Counted from the stretch's first letter, positions 9,624 through 17,886 are shown. The stretch: DNA of 64,000 nucleotides from JAEUNJ01 sp052035955 (GCA_052035955.1 JBPOHD010000032.1:14808-78807), one strand, 5' to 3'. Notes: a model not told the origin generated them from the letters alone. Program-made: numbers and translations.

Positions 9624-10469
9624 ATGACCCGACTCCCCGTTTCCTTGACCGTCGAGGACCACCGCCGCGACGCGGTGGGAATGACCTATGTCTATCCTGT
9701 GCTCTCTCGCCGGGCCGGCGGCATCTCGATCGGCATCAACCTGAACCCCAACAACGCCTGCAACTGGCGTTGCGTGTATTGCCAGGTCCCGGACCTTCGG
9801 CGCGGCGGTCCGCCTCCCATCGACCTCCGGCGCCTGGAATCCGAAATGGCGGCGATCCTCGATGCCGTCGCCGACGGGAGCCTGCAGACGGCGGTCGGGG
9901 ATCCGGCGGCGCGTCGTGTCGCGGACGTGGCCTTCTCGGGAAATGGCGAGCCCCTGTCGGCGAAGGAATTCCCACAGGCGCTGGCGGTCGTCGATCGAGT
10001 CCTCACTCGTTGCGGGCTGCACGGCATGATGCGCCGCGTGATCACCAACGGCAGCCTCGTGGACAGGCCCTGGGCCGTGGAGGGCCTGGCCCGCCTCGGC
10101 GACCACGGCGAGGCCTGGTTCAAGGTCGATGCGGCCACCGCCGGCGGCCTTGCCAGAATCAACGGAACGCGCACGACCCCCGGGACCGTGTTGCGGCGCC
10201 TGAAGGCCTGCGCCCGACTGTGTCGCACCTGGGTCCAGACCTGCATCTTCGCCTGCGACGGTCACCCACCCGATGCGGCCGAGCTTGCCGCCTACCTCGC
10301 CCTGCTCGGACAGGCGGCGCCCCATCTCGCCGGCGTGCATCTCTATGGCATCGCCCGCCCCTCCATGCAGCCCGAGGCGCCGCGACTGGGCAGGCTCCCG
10401 GCCGCCTGGCTGGCCGAACTGGCCGGCCGCATCGGGGCCCTGGGTCTTGCCGTCACGGAGAATCCCTGA
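9624..10469 (+). CDS. Radical SAM protein, COG0731-like (function unknown)
   Basis: A 281-residue protein. The radical SAM iron-sulfur motif is CNWRCVYCQ, with Cys46, Cys50 and Cys53. An SAM-binding region VAFSGNGEPLSAKEFPQAL and the later ITNGSLVDRP strand follow. The N-terminus MTYVYPVLSRRAGGISIGINLNPNNAC is characteristic of a bacterial family I associate with COG0731, relatives of wyosine-forming TYW1. No extra cluster-binding cysteines of a SPASM domain are visible. The start at 9624 is chosen over longer frames that run antisense through queD. The reaction is unknown; RNA base modification is the natural hypothesis from the family and its queD neighbour. Confidence 0.8.
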   Translation: MTRLPVSLTVEDHRRDAVGMTYVYPVLSRRAGGISIGINLNPNNACNWRCVYCQVPDLRRGGPPPIDLRRLESEMAAILDAVADGSLQTAVGDPAARRVADVAFSGNGEPLSAKEFPQALAVVDRVLTRCGLHGMMRRVITNGSLVDRPWAVEGLARLGDHGEAWFKVDAATAGGLARINGTRTTPGTVLRRLKACARLCRTWVQTCIFACDGHPPDAAELAAYLALLGQAAPHLAGVHLYGIARPSMQPEAPRLGRLPAAWLAELAGRIGALGLAVTENP

Positions 10470-10640
10470 CTTTCCCATTGGCGCCCGGCGGGTGCGCAGG
10501 CAGGCGCGGGTTGGCAGGTTTCCGCGCATCCGCCTCGGCGGACGCAAAGGCCCGGGAGCAAGGATCCGGGTGGCCGGCGGGCCTGTCGGGCACGCCCCTT
10601 GCCGCCCTTCCCGACGGCCGGCCGGCCCGGGGAAATCGGC

Positions 10641-10646
10641 TACAAT
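10641..10646 (+). promoter_or_regulatory. Putative -10 element for lysC
   Basis: TACAAT lies 29 bases before the lysC start codon, in the context GGCTACAATTCGCCCC. This closely resembles the element before the tRNA-Arg gene in this window (GGTTATAATTCGCCCC). No convincing -35 box is present at the usual spacing. Confidence 0.4.
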
Positions 10647-10674
10647 TCGCCCCTTTCTTCAGACACCTTCCAGC

Positions 10675-11916
10675 ATGGCTCTGATCGTCCAGAAGTACGG
10701 CGGAACCTCCATGGGCTCCCCGGAACGCATCCGCAACGTGGCCCGCCGGGTTGCCCGGTGGCGGGCCCAAGGCCACAGCCTCGTCGTCGTCGTTTCGGCC
10801 ATGAGCGGCGAGACGAATCGCCTCATCGCCCTGGCCAAGGAAGTGTCCCCGCAACCGGACGGGCGGGAACTGGATGCCATGGTGTCCACGGGCGAGCAGG
10901 TCACCATCGCCCTGCTGGCCATGGCCCTCAAGGACATGGGCGTACCGGCCAAGAGCTACACGGGAGGCCAGGTGCCCGTATTGACGGACAGTACCTTCAC
11001 CAAGGCCCGCATCCTGCACATCGAGGACAGCAGGATCCGGCGCGATCTCGATGCCGGTACCGTGATCATCGTGGCCGGATTCCAGGGCGTCGACGACGAA
11101 GGCAACATCACGACCCTGGGCCGAGGCGGCTCGGACACCTCGGGGGTCGCGCTGGCGGCCGCGCTGAAGGCCGACGAGTGCCAGATCTATACCGACGTGG
11201 ACGGCGTCTACACGACCGATCCGCGCATCGTGCCCGAGGCGCGCAAGCTGGACAGCATCACCTTCGAGGAAATGCTGGAACTGGCCAGCCTGGGGTCCAA
11301 GGTGCTGCAAATCCGCTCGGTGGAATTCGCCGGCAAGTACAAGGTCAGGCTGAGGGTGCTCTCGAGTTTCGAGGAGGAGGGCAAGGAAACCCTCGGCACC
11401 CTGATCACTTTCGAGGACGACATCAAGATGGAACAACCGATCATTTCCGGAATCGCCTTCAACCGCGACGAGGCAAAACTCACCGTGCTCGGCGTTCCCG
11501 ACCGTCCCGGCATCGCCTACCAGATCCTGGGCCCGATCGCCGATGCCAATATCGACGTGGATATGATCATCCAGAACGTCGGCCATGACGGGACGACGGA
11601 TTTTTCCTTCACGGTCAATCGCAGCGAATACGCCCGCGCCAAGAAGATGCTGGAGGAAGAGATCAGGCCGCACATCGGCGCCCGCGCCATCGAAGGCGAC
11701 AATCACATATGCAAGGTCTCCGCGGTCGGTGTCGGCATGCGTTCGCATCCCGGGGTGGCGAGCACCATGTTCCGCACCCTGGCCGAGGAGGGCATCAACC
11801 TCCAGATGATCTCCACGTCGGAAATCAAGATTTCGGTGGTCGTGGATGAGAAGTACCTGGAACTGGCCGTGCGTGTCCTGCACAAGGCTTTCGGCCTGGA
11901 ACAGGCGCCCGCCTGA
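10675..11916 (+). CDS. lysC: Aspartate kinase
   Basis: A 413-residue monofunctional aspartokinase. The N-terminal kinase motif is KYGGTSMGS at residues 7-15, with GRGGSDTSGVALAAALKADECQIYTDVDGVYTTDPR further on. Tandem ACT domains occupy roughly residues 265-413 (VLGVPDRPGIAYQILGPIADANIDVD and SAVGVGMRSHPGVASTMFRTL). It phosphorylates aspartate, the first step to lysine, threonine, methionine and diaminopimelate, and the ACT domains normally give lysine/threonine feedback inhibition. It lies alone between a radical SAM gene and a tRNA gene; the downstream dap cluster on the other strand uses the product of this pathway. Confidence 0.96.
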   Translation: MALIVQKYGGTSMGSPERIRNVARRVARWRAQGHSLVVVVSAMSGETNRLIALAKEVSPQPDGRELDAMVSTGEQVTIALLAMALKDMGVPAKSYTGGQVPVLTDSTFTKARILHIEDSRIRRDLDAGTVIIVAGFQGVDDEGNITTLGRGGSDTSGVALAAALKADECQIYTDVDGVYTTDPRIVPEARKLDSITFEEMLELASLGSKVLQIRSVEFAGKYKVRLRVLSSFEEEGKETLGTLITFEDDIKMEQPIISGIAFNRDEAKLTVLGVPDRPGIAYQILGPIADANIDVDMIIQNVGHDGTTDFSFTVNRSEYARAKKMLEEEIRPHIGARAIEGDNHICKVSAVGVGMRSHPGVASTMFRTLAEEGINLQMISTSEIKISVVVDEKYLELAVRVLHKAFGLEQAPA

Positions 11917-11918
11917 GT

Positions 11919-11947
11919 TTGACCCCCGGGTGCGTTGCGGTTATCAT
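11919..11947 (+). promoter_or_regulatory. Promoter of the tRNA-Ser-like gene
   Basis: TTGACC at 11919-11924 and TATCAT at 11942-11947 are separated by exactly 17 bases, and the tRNA starts 12 bases after the -10 box. This is one of the best sigma-70 matches in the window. It begins three bases after the lysC stop codon. Confidence 0.7.
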
Positions 11948-11958
11948 CGCGCACCCTT

Positions 11959-12051
11959 GGAGACGTGGCCGAGAGGTCGAAGGCACTCCCCTGATAAGGG
12001 AGCATCCGGTCAAAAACTGGATCGTGGGTTCGAATCCCACCGTCTCCGCCA
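11959..12051 (+). tRNA. tRNA-Ser body with anticodon GAU (isoleucine codons): isotype mismatch
   Basis: A 93-base class II tRNA with every structural part intact. The acceptor stem is GGAGACG/CGTCTCC, the D-arm GCC...GGC, the anticodon stem CTCCC/GGGAG, and the long variable arm ATCCGGT/ACTGGAT. The T-arm is GTGGG-TTCGAAT-CCCAC, with discriminator G and encoded CCA. The body is that of a serine tRNA, very like bacterial tRNA-Ser(GCU), whose anticodon loop reads CTGCTAA. Here the loop is CTGATAA, so the anticodon at 11993-11995 is GAT instead of GCT: a single C to A change at 11994. A standard scan would label it tRNA-Ile. SerRS reads the variable arm and acceptor rather than the anticodon, so serylation is expected. 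A sequencing error at one base is the main alternative. Confidence 0.9.
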
Positions 12052-12274
12052 GGATTCCCTCTTTCGATGCGACGGAAGGCGCCCGGCGGCGTAATGTCGC
12101 CCGTGCCGGGCGATTCATGGCTCGGACGTCCGATTTATGCGAATGTCAAATCCCGGCGGCCGACCATGAATGGCGCCCAGGTGGCCCAGTCCGGGATTTC
12201 AGGCCGGTGTTTGCGTCTACCGGCAATGGAGCTCCGAAATCCCGCCCACGGCATGCGCAGGCGCCAATTTCGGT

Positions 12275-12280
12275 TATAAT
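12275..12280 (+). promoter_or_regulatory. Putative -10 element for tRNA-Arg/tRNA-His
   Basis: A perfect TATAAT 14 bases before the tRNA-Arg(ACG) gene. The -35 position (CATGCG) does not resemble the consensus. Confidence 0.5.
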
Positions 12281-12294
12281 TCGCCCCCTCGCAA

Positions 12295-12371
12295 GCGCCC
12301 GTAGCTCAGTTGGATAGAGTACCTGGCTACGAACCAGGGGGTCGTGGGTTCGAATCCTGCCGGGCGCGCCA
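12295..12371 (+). tRNA. tRNA-Arg (ACG)
   Basis: A 77-base cloverleaf. Acceptor GCGCCCG/CGGGCGC, D-arm GCTC...GAGT, anticodon stem CCTGG/CCAGG with loop CTACGAA (anticodon ACG at 12329-12331), discriminator G and encoded CCA. The T-stem contains two G-T wobble pairs (GTGGG/CCTGC). The A34 would be deaminated to inosine by TadA to read CGU/CGC/CGA. It is followed 67 bases later by tRNA-His, probably in the same transcript. Confidence 0.95.
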
Positions 12372-12438
12372 CGAATCTCCGTCGGTCCACAAGACCGGCG
12401 GATCCGCTCCGGGGAACATCCCCGGGCGGAACCCCAGC

Positions 12439-12515
12439 GGTGGACGTAGCTCAGTTGGTAGAGTCCCGGATTGTGATTCCGGTCGTCGTGGGTTCGAGTC
12501 CCATCGTCCACCCCA
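12439..12515 (+). tRNA. tRNA-His (GTG)
   Basis: Acceptor GTGGACG/CGTCCAC, with the extra G(-1) encoded at 12439 opposite discriminator C, as histidine tRNAs require. Anticodon stem CCGGA/TCCGG, loop TTGTGAT, anticodon GTG at 12473-12475. T-arm GTGGG-TTCGAGT-CCCAT, encoded CCA. Last gene of the small rightward tRNA group. Confidence 0.95.
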
Positions 12516-12524
12516 GTCTTCCGA

Positions 12525-12547
12525 ACGGAGCCGCAGGGCTCCGTTTT
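12525..12547 (+). terminator. Intrinsic terminator after tRNA-His
   Basis: An 8-bp stem ACGGAGCC/GGCTCCGT with GCAG loop, followed by TTT. It lies between tRNA-His and the convergent prmB stop codon at 12552. Confidence 0.7.
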
Positions 12548-12551
12548 CGTT

Positions 12552-13466
12552 TCATGGGCGGGCAGGGCGCCGGGACTTTGGCAACTGCCGGCAATGCAAA
12601 AGAAATATCTTGCCCTCGCCTCCCGGGGTGTCGATCCAGGTGAAATCCAGACGCGGAAATGCCGCTTCCACGATCTCCCGATTGTGGCCCACTTCGACTG
12701 CCAGCAGGCCATTCGGCTTGAGCCACCGTGCCCCATCGGCCAGCAGCCGGCGCACGACGTCCAGTCCGTCCTCGCCGGCACCCAGTGCCATGGCGGGTTC
12801 GTGCCGGTATTCGGCGGGCAGGGCGGCCATCGCACTCGCAGTGACATAGGGTGGATTTGAAAGAATGATGTCGTAGCGCCGCGGCTGGAGGGCGGCGAAG
12901 AGATCGGAGCGTACCGGGCTCACCCGGTCGAGCAGGTCGTAATCGCGGACATTCGATATCGCCACTTCCAGGGCGTCGGCAGAGAGGTCGACGGCGTCGA
13001 TCCGGGCGTTCGGGAAGGCGTGGGCCATCAGGATCGCCAGGCATCCCGACCCGGTACACATGTCGAGAGCGTCGGTGACCGCGGTGGCGTCCTCGATCCA
13101 CGGCGCGAATCCTTCGGCCAGCAGTTCGGCGAAGTAGGATCGGGGAACGATCACCCGCGGGTCCACGCGGAAGCGAAAACCCTGGAGCCAGGCCTCCCCG
13201 GTCAGGTAGGCCGCAGGCAACCGGCGGACGACTCGTTGCTGCAACAGGTTGAGGACGGCGAGGCGCTCGTTGCGGGTCAGCCGTGCGTCGAGAAAGGGTT
13301 CGAGGCGATCGAGCGGCAGTCTAAGGACATGCAGGATCAGGTAGGCGGCTTCGTCGTAGGCGTTGTCGTTGCCGTGACCGAAGAACAGGCCGGCCTCGTT
13401 GAATCGGCTGACGGCCCAGCGCAGCCAGTCGCGCAGGGTCACCAGTTCGTCGAGCAGGGCCTGCAT
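12552..13466 (-). CDS. prmB: 50S ribosomal protein L3 glutamine N5-methyltransferase
   Basis: A 304-residue HemK-type methyltransferase. The SAM-binding motif I is DMCTGSGCLAI at residues 135-145 and the catalytic SNPPYV starts at residue 203. The N-terminal helical domain is of the PrmB kind (LRDWLRWAVSRFNEAGLFFGHGNDNAYDEAAYLI), which favours PrmB over PrmC. The start MQALLDELVTLRDWLRW is chosen because the frame upstream lies inside dapE. It sits eight bases after dapE at the end of the leftward dapC-dapD-pilU-dapE-prmB group. It methylates a glutamine of ribosomal protein L3. Confidence 0.92.
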   Translation of the reverse strand: MQALLDELVTLRDWLRWAVSRFNEAGLFFGHGNDNAYDEAAYLILHVLRLPLDRLEPFLDARLTRNERLAVLNLLQQRVVRRLPAAYLTGEAWLQGFRFRVDPRVIVPRSYFAELLAEGFAPWIEDATAVTDALDMCTGSGCLAILMAHAFPNARIDAVDLSADALEVAISNVRDYDLLDRVSPVRSDLFAALQPRRYDIILSNPPYVTASAMAALPAEYRHEPAMALGAGEDGLDVVRRLLADGARWLKPNGLLAVEVGHNREIVEAAFPRLDFTWIDTPGGEGKIFLLHCRQLPKSRRPARP

Positions 13467-13474
13467 GGGGTGGC

Positions 13475-14602
13475 CTAGGCCAGCAGGCGTTCCAGGACGC
13501 CCTCGTATACCCGCGACAGGGGCTCCAGATCGTCGGCGCGGACGTACTCGTTCACCTTGTGGATGCTCTCGTTCACCGGGCCGAATTCGACCAATTCGCC
13601 GCAGATGTCGGCGATGAAGCGGCCGTCCGACGTGCCGCCGGTGGTGGAGAGTTCCGGCGGCATGCCGCACCGGGCGGCGATGGCCTCCGAGACGACTTCC
13701 ACGAGCCGCCCCCGGGGAGTCAGGAAAGGCCGGGCCCCCAGGGTCCAGGCGATCTCGTACTCCAGCCCATGGTCCTCTAGGATGCGGTGCACCCGGGCCT
13801 GGAGCTGCTCCGGAGTACTCGCCGTGGAGAAGCGGAAGTTGAACAGGATTTCCACGTCGCCCGGCACCACGTTGCCGGCGCCGGTGCCGCCGTGGATGTT
13901 GGAGACCTGGAAGGTGGTCGGCGGGAAGTAGTCGTTGCCGTCGTCCCATCGGGTCGCCGCGAGGAGGGCGATGGCGGGTGCGGCCTGGTGGATGGGGTTT
14001 CGCACCTTCTCTGGGTAGGCCACATGACCCTGGATGCCGACCACCCTCAGCCGGGCCGACAGGGAGCCGCGCCGGCCGTTCTTCACCGTATCGCCGAGCC
14101 GCGTCACGCAGGTGGGTTCGCCGACGATGCAATAGTCGATGCCTTCGCCGCGGGCCTTAAGTGTCTCCACGACGCGGACGGTGCCATCGGTGGCATCCCC
14201 TTCCTCGTCGGAAGTGAGCAGGAAGGCGATGGAGCCCGCCGCGGCCGGCCGGCCGGCCAGGAAGCGCTCGGTGGCCGTCACGAAGGCGGCGAGCGAAGAC
14301 TTCATGTCGGCCGCGCCGCGGCCGAACAGGAGGCCGTCCCGGATCTGCGGCTCGAAGGGATCGGAGGCCCAGGCCTCCCGAGGGCCGGGCGGCACCACGT
14401 CCGTGTGACCGGCGAAGCAGACCAGGGGGGCGGCCGTTCCCCGGCGGGCCCAGAGGTTGGAAACGCCGGCGCAGTCCATGCGCTCGCAGGCAAAACCCAG
14501 GGGCTCGAGGCGCCGGGCAATGATCTCGAGGCAGCCGGCATCGTCGATCGTGACGGAGGGCCGGGCGATCAACTCGCCGGCGAGGGCCAGCGTCCCGCCC
14601 AA
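13475..14602 (-). CDS. dapE: Succinyl-diaminopimelate desuccinylase (TTG start)
   Basis: A 375-residue M20 zinc amidohydrolase. Metal ligands are His66 and Asp68 in GHTDVV, Asp99 in GRGAADMK, Glu133/Glu134 in TSDEEGDA, and a late His in NESIHKVNE. It releases succinate from N-succinyl-LL-diaminopimelate in lysine and peptidoglycan synthesis. The start is TTG, placed directly after the pilU stop codon (TGATTG). The N-terminus GGTLALAGELIARPSVT aligns with the usual SPTLALAQDLI start of DapE, so this weak start is preferred to any ATG further in. Translation is probably coupled to pilU. Confidence 0.94.
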   Translation of the reverse strand: MGGTLALAGELIARPSVTIDDAGCLEIIARRLEPLGFACERMDCAGVSNLWARRGTAAPLVCFAGHTDVVPPGPREAWASDPFEPQIRDGLLFGRGAADMKSSLAAFVTATERFLAGRPAAAGSIAFLLTSDEEGDATDGTVRVVETLKARGEGIDYCIVGEPTCVTRLGDTVKNGRRGSLSARLRVVGIQGHVAYPEKVRNPIHQAAPAIALLAATRWDDGNDYFPPTTFQVSNIHGGTGAGNVVPGDVEILFNFRFSTASTPEQLQARVHRILEDHGLEYEIAWTLGARPFLTPRGRLVEVVSEAIAARCGMPPELSTTGGTSDGRFIADICGELVEFGPVNESIHKVNEYVRADDLEPLSRVYEGVLERLLA

Positions 14603-15781
14603 TCAGTCCTCCATGGTCAGGGTGAATTCGGAGAAGGTGGCGCCGCCCTGGGCGGGTTTCTCGGTCTCGAAGGCCACGACGGAAGGAGACTGGATCAGGG
14701 GTTCGTTCTTGTCCTTCACGTTGAGCTGCGAGTTGTTGATCAGCCACGACAGGTTGGTCGGCGAATCGGCGTTGGCCAGGGCCTCCTCCAGGGTGATCGT
14801 CCCTTCCTTGTAGAGGCGGAAGAGATCCTGTTCGAAGGTTTGGGAACCGGGGGCCAGGCTTTGTTCCATGGCCTCCTTGATGGCGTTCACCTCGCCCTTT
14901 TCGATCAGTTCGGAGATGTGGCGGGTATTGAGCAGGATCTCGACGGCCGGCAGGCGCTTGCCGTCGGGCTTCTTGGTCAGCCGCTGGGAGATGATCGCCT
15001 TCAAGGCCACCGACAGGTCCAGGTACAGGGAGGGCCGGTTCTCCAGGGGAAAGAAATTGAAAATCCGGTTCAGGGCATGGTAGGCGTTGTTGGCATGCAG
15101 TGTGGCCAGGCAGAGGTGGCCGGTCTGCGCGTAGGCGATAGCAGCGCTCATGGTTTCCTTGTCGCGGATTTCGCCGATGAGGATGCAGTCCGGCGCCTGG
15201 CGCATCGCGTTCTTCAGGGCCTCGGCCCAGGACAGCGTGTCCAGTCCGATTTCCCGCTGATTGACGATGGAACGCTTGTGCTTGAACAAATACTCGATCG
15301 GGTCCTCGACGGTGAGGATGTGGCCGGCGCGGTTGGCGTTCCGGTGGTCCAGCATGGCGGCGATGGTCGTCGACTTGCCGGAGCCGGTGGAACCGACCAC
15401 GAGCACGAGACCGCGTTTCTCCATGATCACTTCGGAGAGGACCTGGGGGAGCTGCAATTCGTCCATTTTCGGGATGACGCTGGTGATGTAGCGCACCACG
15501 ATGCTGATAGACCCGCGCTGCCAGAACATGTTGACCCGGAAGTTTCCGACATCGCGGACGCCGAAGGAGAGGTTGATCTCCTTCGTATCCTCGAAGCGCT
15601 TGGTCTGCTCCGGGGTCAGCATCTCGTAGGCCATGGTCTTGATCGTCGCCGGGTCCATGATCTGCTGGTTGATGGGGATGGCGGCGCCCTGTATCTTGAT
15701 GTTGATCGGCGCACCGGCGGACACGAAGATATCGGAAGCGCCCTTGTCCGCCATCAGATGGAAGAGCTTGTCGAAGATCAT
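14603..15781 (-). CDS. pilU: Twitching motility ATPase PilU (PilT-like)
   Basis: A 392-residue type IV pilus retraction ATPase. Walker A is GSTGSGKST at residues 130-138. The Asp box ILTVEDPIEYLFKHKRSIVNQREIG, Walker B CILIGEIRDKETM and His box TGHLCLATLHANNAYHALNRI follow. The PAS-like N-terminal domain (MIFDKLFHLMADKGASDIFVSAGAPI) and the longer acidic C-terminus separate PilU from PilT. GGGGAGGAC lies just before the start. It is embedded between dapD and dapE with no pil partners in the window. PilU works as an accessory retraction motor with PilT at the inner-membrane pilus base. Confidence 0.92.
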   Translation of the reverse strand: MIFDKLFHLMADKGASDIFVSAGAPINIKIQGAAIPINQQIMDPATIKTMAYEMLTPEQTKRFEDTKEINLSFGVRDVGNFRVNMFWQRGSISIVVRYITSVIPKMDELQLPQVLSEVIMEKRGLVLVVGSTGSGKSTTIAAMLDHRNANRAGHILTVEDPIEYLFKHKRSIVNQREIGLDTLSWAEALKNAMRQAPDCILIGEIRDKETMSAAIAYAQTGHLCLATLHANNAYHALNRIFNFFPLENRPSLYLDLSVALKAIISQRLTKKPDGKRLPAVEILLNTRHISELIEKGEVNAIKEAMEQSLAPGSQTFEQDLFRLYKEGTITLEEALANADSPTNLSWLINNSQLNVKDKNEPLIQSPSVVAFETEKPAQGGATFSEFTLTMED

Positions 15782-15816
15782 TGCCGTCCTCCCCGAGAGA
15801 ACCTGAACAGGCCTGC

Positions 15817-16635
15817 CTAATCCCGCAGCAGTTCGTTGATTCCGACCTTGGCACGGGTCTGCGCGTCGACCTTCTTGACGATGACGGCGCAGTAGAGGCT
15901 GTACTTCCCGTCGGCCGACGGAAGGTTGCCGCTCACCACCACGGAGCCGGCCGGAATCCTGCCGTAGCTGATTTCCCCGGTGGCCCGGTCGTAGATCTTG
16001 GTGCTCTGGCCGATATACACGCCCATGGAGATCACGGAGTTCTCCTCGACGACCACGCCTTCCACGACCTCGGAGCGGGCACCCACGAAGCAGTTGTCCT
16101 CGATGATGGTGGGGTTCGCCTGCAGGGGCTCGAGGACGCCGCCGATGCCCACGCCGCCGGACAGGTGAACGTTTTTGCCGATCTGGGCGCAGGAGCCGAC
16201 CGTCGCCCATGTGTCGACCATGGTTCCCTCATCCACGTAGGCGCCGATATTCACGTAACTCGGCATCAGCACGACATTGCGGGCGATGTAGCTGCCGCGG
16301 CGCGCCGTTGCCGGCGGCACCACGCGGAATCCGCCCTTGGCGAAGGTATGGGCGTCGTAGTTCGCAAACTTGGTCGGCACCTTGTCGAAGAAGCGCATGG
16401 GGCCGCCGTCCATCAGCCGGTTGTCCTCGAGGCGGAAGGACAGCAGGACGGCCTTCTTGATCCATTGATGGGTGACCCATTGCCCATCCAGTTTCTCCGC
16501 GACACGCAGGCTTCCGGCGTCGAGTTCGGCCAGGATTTCGTTGACGGCCTCGCCTATGCGGGCCGGGGCAGTGCCGGGCTTGAGCTCATTGCGATTCTCC
16601 CAGGCCTCTTCGATCAGCGTCTGAAGTTCGTGCAT
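15817..16635 (-). CDS. dapD: 2,3,4,5-tetrahydropyridine-2,6-dicarboxylate N-succinyltransferase
   Basis: A 272-residue left-handed beta-helix acyltransferase. Hexapeptide repeats run through the C-terminal half (VNIGAYVDEGTMVDTWATVGSCAQIGKNVHLSGGVGIGG; split at GG). The family segment MRFFDKVPTKFANYDAHTF lies before them. It transfers succinate from succinyl-CoA to tetrahydrodipicolinate. It starts ten bases after the dapC stop and precedes pilU, so the four-enzyme succinylase branch (DapD, DapC, DapE) is nearly complete in one transcription unit. Confidence 0.96.
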   Translation of the reverse strand: MHELQTLIEEAWENRNELKPGTAPARIGEAVNEILAELDAGSLRVAEKLDGQWVTHQWIKKAVLLSFRLEDNRLMDGGPMRFFDKVPTKFANYDAHTFAKGGFRVVPPATARRGSYIARNVVLMPSYVNIGAYVDEGTMVDTWATVGSCAQIGKNVHLSGGVGIGGVLEPLQANPTIIEDNCFVGARSEVVEGVVVEENSVISMGVYIGQSTKIYDRATGEISYGRIPAGSVVVSGNLPSADGKYSLYCAVIVKKVDAQTRAKVGINELLRD

Positions 16636-16645
16636 ATCTTTCCCA

Positions 16646-17839
16646 TCACAGTGATTTGCAGAAATCGGAAATCCGCCGCGCGGCTTCGAGGCATTCCTCG
16701 AGGGACGCGACCAGCGCGATACGGACGAACCCCTCGCCCGGATTGACGCCTCCCGATTCGCGGGCCAGGAAACTCCCCGGGAGGACGACAACATTATATT
16801 GACGCAGCAATTCCCGGGCGAAGTCGGTGTCGGCCACCGGAGTCCGTGCCCACAGGTAGAAACCCGCGTCGGGCAGGGCGGTGTCGAGGTGCCGGGCGAG
16901 AATGGGGGTTACCAGCCCAAACTTCTCGGCATAGAGTCGTCGATTGTCCCGGACGTGGGCCTCGTCCTGCCAGGCAGCGACCGATGCCGCCTGGACCGGC
17001 GGGCTCATCGCCCCGCCATGGTAAGTGCGGTATAGGAGGAATTTCTTGAGGATCGCTGCGTCACCGGCCACGAATCCGGAACGCAGGCCGGGGACGTTGG
17101 AGCGCTTGGAAAGGCTGGAGAAGATCACCAGGCGACGATAGTCGTCCCGCCCGAGGTATCTCGCCGCCTCCAGGCCCCCCAGGGGAGGTACGCCGCCCTC
17201 TGGATAGATCTCCGAATAGCATTCGTCGGAGGCGATCGTGAAGCCGAACCGGTCGGACAATTCGAAGAGGGTGCGCCACGCCTCCAACCCCATGACCTTG
17301 CCGGTCGGATTGCCGGGTGAGCAGACGTAGGCCAACTGGAGGCTCCGCCAGATTTCCGTATCGATGGCGGAAAAATCCAGCTCGTATCCATTGGCGGCCA
17401 GGGTGTTCGCGAAAACCGGTCGGGCTCCGGCGAGGTAGGCCGCTCCCTCGTAGATCTGATAGAAGGGATTCGGACACAGCACACGGGCGTCTGGCCGGCT
17501 GCCGTCTATCACCGCCTGGGCGAAGGCGAACAGGGCTTCGCGGGATCCCAGGACGGGAAGCACCTGGGTGGCCGGATCGGGCGCCGGAATCTTGTAGCGG
17601 TCCGCCAGCCAGCCGGCAATGGCCCCGCGCAGGGCTTCCGAACCCTGGGTGGCCGGATAGGCGGCCAAACCGTCGAGGCTGTCGGATAGGACCTGCCTGA
17701 TGAATCCGGGCGTTGCGTGCTGGGGTTCGCCGATGGACAGGCGAATCTGCGGCAGGTGAGGGCGCGGCTCGATGCCCGCGAACAAGGCGCGGAGCTTTTC
17801 GAAAGGGTAGGGTTGGAGCAACTCGAGGCGGGGATTCAC
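16646..17839 (-). CDS. dapC: N-succinyldiaminopimelate aminotransferase
   Basis: A 397-residue fold-type I PLP aminotransferase with the cofactor lysine in SSLSKRSNVPGLRSGF. The conserved NPxYxxYEGAA region reads CPNPFYQIYEGAAYLAG, and SPGNPTGKVM is the substrate-binding strand. The start MNPRLELLQPYPFEKLRALF matches DapC proteins of betaproteobacteria. It converts N-succinyl-2-amino-6-oxopimelate to N-succinyl-diaminopimelate using glutamate. It heads the leftward dap operon, with a TATAAT 30 bases upstream. The final frame KSL runs to the stop ten bases before dapD. Confidence 0.93.
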   Translation of the reverse strand: MNPRLELLQPYPFEKLRALFAGIEPRPHLPQIRLSIGEPQHATPGFIRQVLSDSLDGLAAYPATQGSEALRGAIAGWLADRYKIPAPDPATQVLPVLGSREALFAFAQAVIDGSRPDARVLCPNPFYQIYEGAAYLAGARPVFANTLAANGYELDFSAIDTEIWRSLQLAYVCSPGNPTGKVMGLEAWRTLFELSDRFGFTIASDECYSEIYPEGGVPPLGGLEAARYLGRDDYRRLVIFSSLSKRSNVPGLRSGFVAGDAAILKKFLLYRTYHGGAMSPPVQAASVAAWQDEAHVRDNRRLYAEKFGLVTPILARHLDTALPDAGFYLWARTPVADTDFARELLRQYNVVVLPGSFLARESGGVNPGEGFVRIALVASLEECLEAARRISDFCKSL

Positions 17840-17868
17840 GTTGGGCGCGGCTTGAGGCGATGCGGCCC

Positions 17869-17874
17869 ATTATA
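17869..17874 (-). promoter_or_regulatory. Putative -10 element of the dap operon
   Basis: On the minus strand this reads TATAAT, 29 bases before the dapC start. The same minus-strand context recurs before bamD and fabI. No clear -35 box is present. Confidence 0.5.
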
Positions 17875-17886
17875 GGGCAGGGTACC

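Noticed and set aside
11959..12051. Labelling the tRNA as tRNA-Ile(GAT)
   Set aside because: The long variable arm and serine-type acceptor are incompatible with an isoleucine tRNA body; anticodon-only naming would mislead.
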